Shown: positions 23,924 through 32,961, counted from the stretch's first letter. The stretch is 64,000 nt of DNA from Maritimibacter sp. (GCA_011389895.1 JAABTN010000012.1:24656-88655); one strand, 5' to 3'. Notes: generated by a model not told the origin, from the letters alone. Made by a program: numbers and translations.

Positions 23924-24577
23924 TCAGGCCGGGTCTTTGATCGTGCGCAGGTAAGGCAGCTTCATGTCCACCTCGCCAAAGCGCGCCTTGGCGTCTTCGT
24001 CCGAGACGGACAGAGCAACGATCACGTCTTCGCCGGGGTTCCAGTTGGCCGGGGTCGCCAGAGGCGCCTCGTCGGTCTTCATCACGGCGTCGAGCGCGCG
24101 CAGGACTTCGGCAAAGTTGCGGCCAACCGACATCGGGTAGGTCATCGTCAAGCGCAGCTTCTTGTCCGGCCCGATGATGAACACCGCGCGCACCGTGGCG
24201 CTGTCGGCCGGGGTGCGGCCATCGGGAAGATAGGCATCGGCGGGCAGCATGTCGAAGGCCTTGGCCATTTCAAGGTCTTCGTCAGCCACGATCGGGAACC
24301 CGGCTTTGGCCCCGCCATAGCTTTCGATGTCGCCCTTCCATTGCTTGTGCTCTTCGACCCCGTCGATGGAAATCCCCAGCACCTTGACGCCGCGCTTGTC
24401 CCATTCGTCGGCAAGCTGTGCGACAGCGCCGAATTCCGTGGTGCACACCGGGGTGAAATCTTTCGGATGCGAGAAGAACACGGCGTAAGAGCCGTCCACG
24501 AAATCGTGGAGGTTGATGTCGCCCATGTCAGTGGTGACCTTGAGGTTCGGAATCTCGTCGTTGATACGCAGGCTCAT
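23924..24577 (-). CDS. 1-Cys peroxiredoxin (Prx6 type)
   Basis: A 217-aa thiol peroxidase. The active-site motif is 'HPKDFTPVCTTEFG' with the peroxidatic Cys45. The Prx6-type C-terminal extension ('GEDVIVALSVSDEDAKARFGEV' and 'LPYLRTIKDP') is present, and no resolving Cys is seen near it. It reduces H2O2 and alkyl hydroperoxides in the cytoplasm. AGGAG is found at a good distance before the ATG at 24577. It is divergent from the aldehyde dehydrogenase across 254 bases that show no motif I can name. Confidence 0.95.
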   Translation of the reverse strand: MSLRINDEIPNLKVTTDMGDINLHDFVDGSYAVFFSHPKDFTPVCTTEFGAVAQLADEWDKRGVKVLGISIDGVEEHKQWKGDIESYGGAKAGFPIVADEDLEMAKAFDMLPADAYLPDGRTPADSATVRAVFIIGPDKKLRLTMTYPMSVGRNFAEVLRALDAVMKTDEAPLATPANWNPGEDVIVALSVSDEDAKARFGEVDMKLPYLRTIKDPA

Positions 24578-24831
24578 GATTGATCTCCTGTCTGCGGTTT
24601 CGTTGGCATACAGATACTGCCTTCCGGCCCGGAGAAAACCCCCCTGCGGCAGAATATCCTACTCAATCTCTCAAGCTTCGTGGAACGGCTGTTTGCGGCC
24701 CGCGGCCCTTGACCACACATCCCGTGACGTAGCGGCAATAAAGGCCCGCTTGTCCTTCGCCTGCGGCAATGACAAAGTGACGCCAAAATCACCCGACCGC
24801 GTGGTCGGCTAAATTGCATCTGGAGGCTACC

Positions 24832-26280
24832 ATGCTTGAGAAACGCGAATTCTACATCAACGGGGAATGGGTCGCGCCAGCCGAGACGCGCGATCACGAG
24901 GTGATAGATCCCTCGACGGAAGAAGCCTTTGCTGTCGTGTCGCTCGCCGGTGAGGCGGATGTGAACAAGGCCGTGGCAGCCGCCAAGGCCGCTTGGCCGG
25001 ATTGGGCGGCAACGCCAACGGAGGAGCGTATCGCGCTGGTCGAGAAATTCTATGACATTTACAAATCCAAGGCCGAAGCGCTCGCTCAAGCGATCACCTC
25101 GGAAATGGGCGCGCCCATTGACCTGAGCCGCGCGGCGCAGGTCGGCGCGGGGATCGGGCATACCAAGGCCTTTCTCGCAGCCGCGAAATCGTTCCAGTGG
25201 ATGAAGCCGCTGGGCGATCATGCGCCCGACACGATGATCGTGCATGAACCGGTGGGGGTCTGCGTGCTGATCACCCCGTGGAACTGGCCGATGAACCAGA
25301 TCAGCCTGAAGGTGATCGCGGCGGCGATTGCCGGGTGCACCATGGTGTTGAAACCTTCCGAGGAAAGCCCGATCAACGCGATGATCTTTGCCGAGGCGAT
25401 GCATGAGGCGGGCTTCCCGAAAGGTGTCTTCAACCTTGTGAACGGGGACGGTGCGGTGACCGGCAATGCGCTCACCGGTCATCCGGACGTGGACATGGTG
25501 AGCTTCACCGGCTCAACGCGGGCTGGGACGATCATCTCGAAGAACGCCGCAGACACGGTGAAGCGCGTTCATCTGGAGCTCGGCGGCAAGGGCGCGAACA
25601 TTGTCTTTGCCGATGCCGACGAGAAGGCCGTGAAACGCGGTGTCCTGTCGATGATGAACAACTCCGGTCAAAGCTGTAACGCCCCGTCGCGGATGCTGGT
25701 CGAGAAGCCGATCTATGATCAGGCCGTGGTCCAGGCAAAGGCAGCGGCCGAAATGGTTGCGGTGGGCGACAGCCACGAAGAGGGCCGCCATATGGGCCCG
25801 GTCGTCAACGAGGCCCAGTGGAACAAGATCCAGGGGCTTATCCAGACCGGCATCGACGAAGGTGCCCGGCTGGTCGCGGGGGGTCTCGGTCGGCCCGACG
25901 GGATGAACCGGGGTTACTACGTGAAGCCCACCGTTTTCGCCGACGTGACCAACGAGATGACCATCGCGCGCGAGGAGATTTTTGGCCCGGTTCTGACCAT
26001 GATCCCCTTCGAGACCGAAGAAGAAGCGCTGCGGATCGCCAACGACACGGCGTATGGTCTGACCAACTATGTCCAGACCCAGGACGGGTCCAAGGCGAAC
26101 CGCGTCGCGCTCCGCCTGCGTTCGGGCATGGTCGAGATGAACGGCACCCCGCGCGGCGCAGGCGCGCCGTTCGGCGGCATGAAGCAGTCCGGCAACGGGC
26201 GTGAAGCCGGTGTCTGGGGCATCGAGGATTTCCTCGAGGTCAAGGCGATTGGCGGATGGAACCTCGACGCCGCCGAGTGA
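24832..26280 (+). CDS. NAD(P)-dependent aldehyde dehydrogenase
   Basis: A 482-aa enzyme of the ALDH superfamily. The general base Glu249 (in 'VHLELGGKGANIV'), the catalytic Cys282 (in 'NNSGQSCNAPSRML'), the cofactor region 'VSFTGSTRAG' and 'ITPWNWPMNQ' are all present. The substrate cannot be named from the sequence; the overall pattern is close to broad-range fatty or betaine-type aldehyde dehydrogenases. ATG 24832 follows GGAGG; an upstream ATG-like start at 24814 is ignored. A terminator follows about 20 bases after the stop. Confidence 0.93.
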   Translation: MLEKREFYINGEWVAPAETRDHEVIDPSTEEAFAVVSLAGEADVNKAVAAAKAAWPDWAATPTEERIALVEKFYDIYKSKAEALAQAITSEMGAPIDLSRAAQVGAGIGHTKAFLAAAKSFQWMKPLGDHAPDTMIVHEPVGVCVLITPWNWPMNQISLKVIAAAIAGCTMVLKPSEESPINAMIFAEAMHEAGFPKGVFNLVNGDGAVTGNALTGHPDVDMVSFTGSTRAGTIISKNAADTVKRVHLELGGKGANIVFADADEKAVKRGVLSMMNNSGQSCNAPSRMLVEKPIYDQAVVQAKAAAEMVAVGDSHEEGRHMGPVVNEAQWNKIQGLIQTGIDEGARLVAGGLGRPDGMNRGYYVKPTVFADVTNEMTIAREEIFGPVLTMIPFETEEEALRIANDTAYGLTNYVQTQDGSKANRVALRLRSGMVEMNGTPRGAGAPFGGMKQSGNGREAGVWGIEDFLEVKAIGGWNLDAAE

Positions 26281-26301
26281 CGCAGGCCGAAAGACACCGC
26301 A

Positions 26302-26326
26302 AAAGGGGCGCCACGGCGCCCTTTTT
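26302..26326 (+). terminator. rho-independent terminator of the aldehyde dehydrogenase gene
   Basis: GGGCGC-CACG-GCGCCC forms a stem with a four-base loop, extended by flanking bases, and is followed by CTTTTT. It begins about 20 bases after the aldehyde dehydrogenase stop, so it should end that transcript. Confidence 0.85.
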
Positions 26327-26410
26327 CATGTCGGGGCTTTAGAGAAACGCGCGTGCTGGCGCACGCACGGGGCAAGCCCTGCCGCACCAAAGGTGCGCCA
26401 GGGCGGATCG

Positions 26411-26480
26411 GGGGCCAGCCCCCACCGGAGGATTTGTTTCAAATCCCCCGGTCCCCCGAGGTATTTCTCGAAACGGTGAA
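26411..26480 (+). repeat. intergenic repeat element, copy A
   Basis: A GC hairpin GGGGGC-CA-GCCCCC (26411-26424), a second hairpin GGATTTG-TTT-CAAATCC (26431-26447) and the conserved core CCCCCGAGGTATTT (26454-26467), then 'cgaaacggtgaa'. The core and the tail recur at 53799-53825 (copy B). It is located between the aldehyde dehydrogenase and DoxX genes. It looks like a dispersed intergenic element of this genome. Confidence 0.65.
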
Positions 26481-26528
26481 ACAGATCAAGCGGGGGTTAC
26501 GTGGTTTCGAGAGCGAAAGGGGTTTGCC

Positions 26529-26921
26529 ATGCAGGATTGGATGAAAGTCGCGGGGCGCGCGTTGATCGCGTTGGTGTTCTTTGGCGGGTTTGCCCAGAAG
26601 ATTAGGGATCCTGCGCCGGTGATGACGATGATCGAGGGGCTGGGGTTGCCCGGAGCGCTGGTCTGGCCCGTCGCGGTTTTCAACCTCGTGGCAGCGCTGG
26701 CTCTTGTGACCGGGCCAAGGGTGCAGGTCTGGGCTCTGGCGCTTGCGGCCTATTGTCTATTTACCAGCCTGTTTCATTGGCAGCTACGCGCGGACCCTTG
26801 GCAGGTGACGATCATGGTCAAGAACTGGGCCATTGCCGGGGGGCTTTTGATCCTGGCTGCGCAGGGTCCGGGGCGGCTGGTTCTGTTCGGGCGGGGTGGC
26901 AGGAGCGCTGACCGGTCCTGA
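26529..26921 (+). CDS. DoxX-family membrane protein
   Basis: A 130-aa protein with four membrane segments and the DoxX pattern 'GRALIALVFFGGFAQKIRDP' followed by 'MTMIEGLGLPGALVWPVAVFNLVAALAL'. DoxX-like proteins are small membrane subunits or homologues of quinol oxidase components; the exact activity is usually unknown. An AAAGGGG ribosome site precedes the ATG. It follows a repeat element and stands alone. Confidence 0.85.
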   Translation: MQDWMKVAGRALIALVFFGGFAQKIRDPAPVMTMIEGLGLPGALVWPVAVFNLVAALALVTGPRVQVWALALAAYCLFTSLFHWQLRADPWQVTIMVKNWAIAGGLLILAAQGPGRLVLFGRGGRSADRS

Positions 26922-26935
26922 GCGCGCTCGGGCGC

Positions 26936-27265
26936 CTAGTCCAGCCCGGGGGCATCCAGCATGTGACGCCCGCGCGCATCCTCGACCTCGATCACCCAGA
27001 GGTCGGGGTCAAAGCTCTGCTGGCGTGCGATGCTGTCATCGACGTCGCGTTCCGCGCCCTCGGTGAGCACGACCCATGTGCGCGCCCCCGTCATCAGGTC
27101 AACGGATCTTTGATAGGCGCGCGCCTGCCCGTCCATGGTGGCGAGCTTGACCAGCACCGCCCCCGCCGTATCGTCCCCGCGCGCGACCACGTAGACACCG
27201 ATCCCCTCGGCCTGAAGGCGCGCGAGATAGGCCGAGACCCAGAGGCCGGAGGCGAGCCGTGTCAC
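26936..27265 (-). CDS. DUF1491 family protein
   Basis: A 109-aa protein resembling the DUF1491 family: 'LASGLWVSAYLARLQAEGIGVYVVARGDDTAGAVLVKL' in parts, with 'GARTWVVLTEG' later. The family occurs beside era in alphaproteobacteria and has no known function. The start is GTG at 27265, overlapping the era stop (GTGA), so it is translated with Era. Confidence 0.85.
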   Translation of the reverse strand: MTRLASGLWVSAYLARLQAEGIGVYVVARGDDTAGAVLVKLATMDGQARAYQRSVDLMTGARTWVVLTEGAERDVDDSIARQQSFDPDLWVIEVEDARGRHMLDAPGLD

Positions 27266-28170
27266 CGGTTCCCGTCCCGGAAATCCAGCCCCATCTCGGA
27301 ATACCGCGCGGCGTCTTCCAGCCAGTTGGGCCGCACTTTCACCTGCAAAAACAAGTGGATCTTGCGGCCAAGAAACTCTTCCAGCTCGGCGCGCGCCGCC
27401 TGGCTGACCGCCTTGATCGTCTCGCCCTTCTTGCCAAGGATGATCCCCTTGTGCCCGTCGCGGGCGACATAGACGATCTGATCGACGCGCGCCGACCCGT
27501 CCTTGCGTTCATCCCAGCTTTCCGTCTCTACGGTGAGTTGGTAGGGAAGCTCCTGGTGTAACCGCAGGGTCAGCTTTTCGCGCGTAATCTCGGCCGCGAT
27601 CATCCGCATCGGCAGATCCGCGATCTGGTCTTCCGGGTAGAGCCATGGGCCTTCGGGCATCTGCTCGGCCAGCCATGACTTGAGGTCCGCGACCCCATGG
27701 CCTTTTTCCGCCGAGATCATGAAGGTCTTGGTGAAGTCGAAGGCGTCGTTCATCTGCCGGGTGATCGCCAGAAGACCGTCCGAGGGCACCTTGTCGATCT
27801 TGTTGATCGCCAGCGCAACCTTGCGATGTGCTGCGATGTTGCGAAGCTGGGCGAGGATGTCCTTGACCCCCTTGGTCACGCCGCGATGGGCTTCGATCAT
27901 CAGGACGATCACATCTGCATCCGCCGCCCCGCCCCAGGCTGCGGCAACCATGGCGCGGTCAAGCCGGCGCTTGGGTTCAAACAGCCCGGGGGTGTCGACC
28001 AGAATGATCTGGGCGTCCCCTTCGAGCGCGACGCCGCGAATGCGCGCGCGCGTGGTCTGAACCTTGTGGGTCACGATGGACACTTTCGCCCCGACCAGCG
28101 TGTTGGTCAGCGTCGATTTGCCCGCATTTGGTTCCCCGATCAGGGCGGCGAATCCGGCTTTGGTTGTCAT
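27262..28170 (-). CDS. era: GTPase Era
   Basis: A 302-aa GTPase that helps mature the 30S ribosome and binds the 16S rRNA 3' end. The G1 motif 'GEPNAGKST' (residues 12-20), G3 'VDTPG' and G4 'NKID' are intact, and a C-terminal KH domain follows ('VARDGHKGIILGKKGETIK'). ATG 28170 has GGAG nine bases upstream; the frame is open well beyond but the extra residues are Arg-rich noise. In relatives rnc is directly upstream; here four genes intervene. Confidence 0.97.
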   Translation of the reverse strand: MTTKAGFAALIGEPNAGKSTLTNTLVGAKVSIVTHKVQTTRARIRGVALEGDAQIILVDTPGLFEPKRRLDRAMVAAAWGGAADADVIVLMIEAHRGVTKGVKDILAQLRNIAAHRKVALAINKIDKVPSDGLLAITRQMNDAFDFTKTFMISAEKGHGVADLKSWLAEQMPEGPWLYPEDQIADLPMRMIAAEITREKLTLRLHQELPYQLTVETESWDERKDGSARVDQIVYVARDGHKGIILGKKGETIKAVSQAARAELEEFLGRKIHLFLQVKVRPNWLEDAARYSEMGLDFRDGNR

Positions 28171-28223
28171 AGATACATACTCCGATTGCGGCGGAGATAG
28201 AGTATCAGGGCCGGTCTGACCAG

Positions 28224-29486
28224 TCAGACCTCGCGCGCAAGCAGCGATTGTTCGAAGGGAAAGCGCGACATGACCTCGATCCCGGTCTCGGTGACAAGCA
28301 CCTGTTCTTCGAGCTTCACGCCTTCGCCCTCCTCGGCCCCGATGAAGCTTTCGACGCAAAGCACCATGCCCGGCTCGATCACCCCGTCATATCCCGCTTC
28401 GGCATAATCGCCGTGGTGGTAGAGGTAGGGGTATTCGCCGGTCATGCCGCAACCATGGGCCGAAAGGTAGTAGCGGTGGGCATGAAAGGCCTCGGGAATA
28501 TCCCACGCCGCCTGCGAATACTCGCGAAACGTCATCCCGGGGCGCAAGATCGCCATGTTGGCCTGCACCTGTTCATAGGCTGCCTGGTAAAGCGCACGCT
28601 GGGTTGGCGTCGGTGTTCCGGGGCCGGAATGGAAGGTGCGCGAGAAGTCCGAGTAATAGCCGTGGCACCCGACCACGTCCGTATCCAGCGCGATAAGCTC
28701 GTTCTCGCCGATCTCGCGGTTCGAGCTTTCCTGGTACCAGGGATTCGTGCGGGCCCCGGAGTTGAGCAGCCGGGTTTCGCAGTAATCTGCATTCTGTTCG
28801 ATCACCGATTGATGCAGCACCGCCCAGAGTTGGTTCTCGGTCATGCCGGGACGGATCGCGTCGCGCAGCTTGCTCACCGCCACCTCGGTCGCACGCAGCG
28901 AGGCGAGGACACATTTGATCTCTTCGGCGGATTTGATTGCGCGGGCCATTTCGACCGGTTCCTGCGCATCGACGATGCGCCGTCCCCGTGCGGCTATCGC
29001 GATCGCCACGCCCGCGTTCATCCGCTCCATGCCAAGGACCGCGTCCCGGCCCGCAAGTTCGTCGACAAGTGCATCCATGTCGCGTGCCCAGTCTCTCTCG
29101 CGCTGCACTATGTCCGGTCCGGTGGCCACGAAGCTCGCGGTTTTTGCCGGGCGCACCTCGTCTACCGTTTCGTATCCTTCGCCCAAGTGCAGCGCCCCGG
29201 TAAACTCGAACAGGATGGAGCGGTGCGCGGTCAGAAGAAGGTAGCGCGACGGGGTGTTGCGGGAGGTGAAGACCTGCATGTTGCGCGTGCCGGTGGCGTA
29301 GCGGATGTTCACCGGGTCCGACAGGATCATCGCCCCGATCCCGCGTGTTTCCATTTCGGCACGCACTCGGCCAAGCCGGTATTGGCGCACGGCGGCAAGG
29401 TCGATGCCCTCGCTTTCGGGCGCACGATCCAGAAGCGCCAGACCGTGAAGATCACCGCGCCCTGCGTGCCAGTCGAAATTCGCCAT
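28224..29486 (-). CDS. M24-fold protein resembling DMSP lyase DddP but without its catalytic Asp
   Basis: A 420-aa protein with two parts: an N-terminal creatinase-like domain (MANFDW to about 175) including 'DPVNIRYATGTRNMQ', and a C-terminal pita-bread metallopeptidase domain. The likely metal ligands are all present: Asp268, Asp270, Asp280, His344, Glu379 and Glu393. Alignment from memory with Roseovarius and Ruegeria DddP shows close likeness ('ETRLLxSGxRTNPW'), but DddP's catalytic base, six residues after the His, is Gly350 here. So it is probably a DddP-like relative with another substrate, such as an Xaa-Pro-type peptidase. GGGAGG precedes the ATG. Confidence 0.72.
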   Translation of the reverse strand: MANFDWHAGRGDLHGLALLDRAPESEGIDLAAVRQYRLGRVRAEMETRGIGAMILSDPVNIRYATGTRNMQVFTSRNTPSRYLLLTAHRSILFEFTGALHLGEGYETVDEVRPAKTASFVATGPDIVQRERDWARDMDALVDELAGRDAVLGMERMNAGVAIAIAARGRRIVDAQEPVEMARAIKSAEEIKCVLASLRATEVAVSKLRDAIRPGMTENQLWAVLHQSVIEQNADYCETRLLNSGARTNPWYQESSNREIGENELIALDTDVVGCHGYYSDFSRTFHSGPGTPTPTQRALYQAAYEQVQANMAILRPGMTFREYSQAAWDIPEAFHAHRYYLSAHGCGMTGEYPYLYHHGDYAEAGYDGVIEPGMVLCVESFIGAEEGEGVKLEEQVLVTETGIEVMSRFPFEQSLLAREV

Positions 29487-29656
29487 GCTGCCCTCCCCAG
29501 ATGTTCGTGGGACGGTAGCAAGCCGGGGCGGGGGCGTCGATCCGGGAAACCGAGCTTTGGGAATGCACCGGGCCCGGCGCGCTTGCCCGACAGGGACGAT
29601 CTGGCGCAGGATGATCCCGTGCGGGTTATACGCGCAGGGTAGGGAGCGTTTCGGAC

Positions 29657-29950
29657 ATGGCAGACGACAAGATCGAAGTGCGCAACATCAATTCACCGGA
29701 TCACATCACCCGTGTCGACCGCGCGAAATACGAAGACATGAAGCAGGCGTTGCTCAAGGTTTTGCCGCCCGAAGGGCCCGGCATGAAAGTGGCGGAGGCG
29801 CAGGAAGCGGCCAAGCGGCATCTCGACGATGCTCTCTTTCCCGGCGGGGCCAAGTCTGGCTGGTGGTTGAAATGCGTGCAGCTTGATCTGGAATTCAAAG
29901 GCGTGATCAAACGCGCCGAGAAGCCGCCGGTGCGTCTTTCCCGAACCTAG
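29657..29950 (+). CDS. conserved hypothetical protein (DUF6958-like)
   Basis: A 97-aa soluble protein with 'INSPDHITRVDRAKYEDMKQALLKVLP', 'GMKVAEAQEAAKRHLDDALFPGG' and 'SGWWLKCVQLDLEFKGVI' (all in parts). It resembles a family I recall as DUF6958, of unknown function. GGGAG precedes the ATG. Its TAG stop overlaps the TAG stop of the truncated haemoglobin gene on the other strand. Confidence 0.65.
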   Translation: MADDKIEVRNINSPDHITRVDRAKYEDMKQALLKVLPPEGPGMKVAEAQEAAKRHLDDALFPGGAKSGWWLKCVQLDLEFKGVIKRAEKPPVRLSRT

Positions 29951-30378
29951 CGCAGCTTTGGCGGACCCTGATCGTGCCGCTCTTGCGCGGATTCCAGCCC
30001 CCAGCGAAGCCCTTTTCCGATCCGCTCGGCCAGCGCCGACATGCTGGCGGCCTTCTCGGGGGGCAAGACATCGCGCGCGGTGTCATGGAACAGTTCGAGC
30101 CAGATGGGAAAATGCTCTGGCTTCACCTCGCCGTTCTGAAAATGCGCCTGCATCGGGCTGCCTTGATACCCCCTGTCCATCAGGATCGCATTGCGCCAGA
30201 AGCCCGCGATCTTCTCCTCGTGGGCGCGCCAGACCGCGCCGTCCTCGTGGGCGATGGCGCGGGCGAAGATCGGCCCCAGAACCTCGTGTTTGCGCATGCG
30301 GGCATAGAAAACCCGCATCAGGGTATCGATCTCTTCCCGGTCGATGGGGAACCGTTGGAGCGGGTTCTGTTCGTTCAT
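29947..30378 (-). CDS. group III truncated haemoglobin
   Basis: A 143-aa globin: 'IDTLMRVFYARMRKHEVLGPIFAR' and 'KIAGFWRNAILMDRGYQGSPMQAHF' with the proximal His in 'PEHFPIWLELF'. Group III truncated globins bind haem and are thought to handle oxygen or nitric oxide in the cytoplasm. The ATG overlaps the EamA stop, so both are made from one message. It converges with the DUF6958-like gene with overlapping stop codons. Confidence 0.9.
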   Translation of the reverse strand: MNEQNPLQRFPIDREEIDTLMRVFYARMRKHEVLGPIFARAIAHEDGAVWRAHEEKIAGFWRNAILMDRGYQGSPMQAHFQNGEVKPEHFPIWLELFHDTARDVLPPEKAASMSALAERIGKGLRWGLESAQERHDQGPPKLR

Positions 30379-31268
30379 GTCAAAGGGGCTCCTGTCACCG
30401 TCGGGGTATCGCGCCCGGAGCGTATCAGGGTGTATAACCCGGAGCCAACGATGAGAATGCCACCCGCCAGCGTGACGGCATCCGGCCGCTCACCGAAGGC
30501 GAAATACGCGAAGGCAAGCGCGACGAGAAGGCGGGTGTAGCGAAACGGCGCGACCACCGAAACCTCGCCGCTGCGCATCGCGACCGACAGGCTGTTGTAG
30601 GCAAAGGTGCCCACGAGGGCGGCCGCGACGATGGCACCCCATGCGACCGGGTCCGGCGCGAGGGCGGGCAGGCGCGGATCGAAGGCCCAGATGACGAGCC
30701 CGGCGATGAGCACCGCGAGAAACCCGAGCGTGCCCAGTTGGGCGACACTGACATGCGGCGGGCTGGCCCGTGTGGCAAGATCGCGCCCGGCAAAGCCCAG
30801 CATCCCGAGCACCGGCAGGATCACCAGCGGATCGAACATGCCCGGCGCGGGTCTGAGGATCATGATCACGCCGGCCAGCCCGACGCACATCGCGATCCAC
30901 CGGCGCGGCCCGACCTTTTCACCAAAGAGCACCACCGCCCCAAGCGTCACCACGAGCGGCGCGGCCTGCAAGATCACCGAGGTGAGCGAAAGCGACACGA
31001 GAGCAAGCGACAGGGTGAAAAACAAACGCCCCGCGATCTCGATCGTGGTGCGCAACATCAGCCCGCGCGACAGGAAGGCGGCGGGAAACGGCGTCTCGCC
31101 GGCCCGCAGCGAAAGACCGATGCAAACCAGCGTCGCGATCAGGCCGAAAAGCGTGAAGGCCATGCCACGCGGAATATCCGCAAAGACATGTTTCAAAAGC
31201 GCATCCTCGACCGCGAAAGCGGCCATGGACAACACCATGAAAAGCGCGCCACGCAAGTTGGGGGACAT
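30375..31268 (-). CDS. EamA-family (DMT superfamily) transporter
   Basis: A 297-aa protein with ten membrane segments in two EamA repeats of about 130 residues (first near 6-135, second near 150-290). Features include 'GALFMVLSMAAFAVEDALLKHVF' and 'APFRYTRLLVALAFAYFAFGE'. DMT transporters export metabolites or drugs; no substrate can be read. The ATG at 31268 has AAAGG upstream. It is one of the genes between rnc and era. Confidence 0.88.
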   Translation of the reverse strand: MSPNLRGALFMVLSMAAFAVEDALLKHVFADIPRGMAFTLFGLIATLVCIGLSLRAGETPFPAAFLSRGLMLRTTIEIAGRLFFTLSLALVSLSLTSVILQAAPLVVTLGAVVLFGEKVGPRRWIAMCVGLAGVIMILRPAPGMFDPLVILPVLGMLGFAGRDLATRASPPHVSVAQLGTLGFLAVLIAGLVIWAFDPRLPALAPDPVAWGAIVAAALVGTFAYNSLSVAMRSGEVSVVAPFRYTRLLVALAFAYFAFGERPDAVTLAGGILIVGSGLYTLIRSGRDTPTVTGAPLT

Positions 31269-31425
31269 CTCGGGCCTTTCACAGGGGGACACGGGGGCAA
31301 ATCGGCAAGCGAAGTGCGTGAGGGATACCCGATCCGGGCGACACACCCAAGATCAAGCGCCCCGGAATCTCAAATCCCGGCGCACAGGCCACGCGGCGAT
31401 TGTGCAGGTCGGCCCGAAAACAGCC

Positions 31426-32106
31426 TCAGCCGCCCAGGCGGTCCAGAAGCGCGCGGGCGGCCTGTTGTTCGGCGGCGCGTTTCGACGTGGCCTTGGCCGA
31501 GGCGACTTCGCCGTTTTCAAGCTGTGCCTCGATGGTGAATTCGGGCGCGTGATCCGGCCCGGATCGCGCGGTTTCGACATAGGTAGGGGGCGGCATCTTG
31601 CGCGCTTGCGCCCATTCCTGCAACGCGGTCTTGGGGTCGCGGGCGTCGGCCTCGACCGTCGCGACGCGCGCCCCCCAGAGGCGCAAGATCACGTCACGCG
31701 CCGCTTCGAACCCACCGTCAAGGTAAACGGCCGCAATCACCGCCTCCATCGCGTCACCCAGCAGGGCTTCCTTGCGTCGCCCGCCGGACATCATTTCGGA
31801 ACGTCCGAGCTTCAGCACTGCGCCAAGATCAATCTCGCGCGCCACGTCGGCGCAGGTTTCCTTGCGCACCAGTGTGTTGAAGCGGGGGGCAAGTTGGCCT
31901 TCGCTCGCCGCCTTGTCGGCGGCCAGCATGGCTTCGGCCATCACCAGACCCAGCACGCGGTCACCGAGAAACTCCAACCGTTGATTGTCGGGTCGTGTCG
32001 GCGACGACATCGAGCCGTGGGTCAACGCCCGGACAAGCAGGTCCGGGTTCGCGAAGTCATGGCCAAGCCGGTTGGCAAAGGTTGTGAGGTCGGCAGAGAG
32101 TTTCAT
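31426..32106 (-). CDS. rnc: ribonuclease III
   Basis: A 226-aa double-strand RNase. The signature '[15 protein letters not shown]' (residues 41-55, with Glu45 and Asp49) and the second acidic site '[18 protein letters not shown]' are intact; a C-terminal dsRNA-binding domain follows ('[20 protein letters not shown]'). It cleaves rRNA precursors and structured mRNAs. ATG 32106 has AGAGGG seven bases upstream; the frame is open a further 21 codons. It is 69 bases downstream of lepB. Confidence 0.96.
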   Translation of the reverse strand: MKLSADLTTFANRLGHDFANPDLLVRALTHGSMSSPTRPDNQRLEFLGDRVLGLVMAEAMLAADKAASEGQLAPRFNTLVRKETCADVAREIDLGAVLKLGRSEMMSGGRRKEALLGDAMEAVIAAVYLDGGFEAARDVILRLWGARVATVEADARDPKTALQEWAQARKMPPPTYVETARSGPDHAPEFTIEAQLENGEVASAKATSKRAAEQQAARALLDRLGG

Positions 32107-32175
32107 GGTATCGCCCTCTTGGGTCGCGTCCGGTGGCCCCCGTTTCCCCGTGGCATCCGGACCGGTCACCCGCCG

Positions 32176-32961
32176 TTAGTCGATCTTGTGGAAAAACCGG
32201 TCGCCGCGCCACGTCCAGAAGAACAAGAGCCGCTTGCCCGCCGCCGAGAAGATCACCCGGTCGACCCGGCCCAAGAGGAATTCCTCCGGCACCATGCCGA
32301 CACCGTTCGCACGCTGGCTTACCCGGCTATCGGTGGAATTGTCGCGGTTGTCGCCCATGAAGAAATAATGGCCCTCGGGCACGGTGAAGACGTTGGTGTT
32401 GTCCAGCCGCCCATCGCTTACGTTCAGGATCGAATGCGACAGGCCGTTGGGCAGCGTCTCGATATACTTTTCCTTCTCGCAGGTCGCGCCTTCGTCCAGC
32501 GCCAAGGGGCCGTTGGTGCACAGCGGAATGGTGGCGAAGCGGCCCTGCCGCACGTAGGGCTCTTCGAACACACCGTCGCGCACCTGCGTCGCGACTTCGC
32601 CATTGATTGACAGCACACCATCGGTGATCTGGATGCGGTCGCCCGGCTTGCCGATCAGCCGCTTGACGTAATCGGTGTCGAGGGTCGGGTGGCGGAACAC
32701 GACGACATCGCCGGTGTCGGGCTCAGACCCAAGGATTCGGCCCGAGATCGGGCACATCGCGAAGGGGCAGGAAAAGCGGGAATAGCCATAGGCCATCTTG
32801 TTCACGAACAGAAAGTCACCGATCAGAAGCGTGTCTTTCATCGACCCGGTGGGGATCCAGAACGGTTGAAAGAACACCGAGCGGAACACGCCCGCGATGA
32901 GCAGCGCCCAGAACACCGTTTTCACGGTCTCCATGAAGCCTTCTTGTTTCTTTTCCGCCAT
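32176..32961 (-). CDS. lepB: signal peptidase I (LepB)
   Basis: A 261-aa inner-membrane serine protease that removes signal peptides. One N-terminal membrane segment (about residues 12-30), then the catalytic Ser40 in 'PTGSMKDTLLIGDF' and Lys100 in 'YVKRLIGKPGD'. The region between contains a Cys-containing loop (SCPFAMCPISG), and the C-terminal 'FFMGDNRDNSTDSR' is complete. It lies in the usual acpS-lepB-rnc order on -, 54 bases after acpS. Confidence 0.96.
   Translation of the reverse strand: MAEKKQEGFMETVKTVFWALLIAGVFRSVFFQPFWIPTGSMKDTLLIGDFLFVNKMAYGYSRFSCPFAMCPISGRILGSEPDTGDVVVFRHPTLDTDYVKRLIGKPGDRIQITDGVLSINGEVATQVRDGVFEEPYVRQGRFATIPLCTNGPLALDEGATCEKEKYIETLPNGLSHSILNVSDGRLDNTNVFTVPEGHYFFMGDNRDNSTDSRVSQRANGVGMVPEEFLLGRVDRVIFSAAGKRLLFFWTWRGDRFFHKID

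Noticed and set aside
28224..29486. Calling the M24 protein a DMSP lyase (dddP)
   Set aside because: The proposed catalytic Asp is replaced by Gly; similarity and metal ligands alone do not support the activity.
30607..32610. Open frame of 667 codons on + across the EamA, rnc and lepB genes
   Set aside because: It is antisense to three recognisable genes and has no motif of its own.
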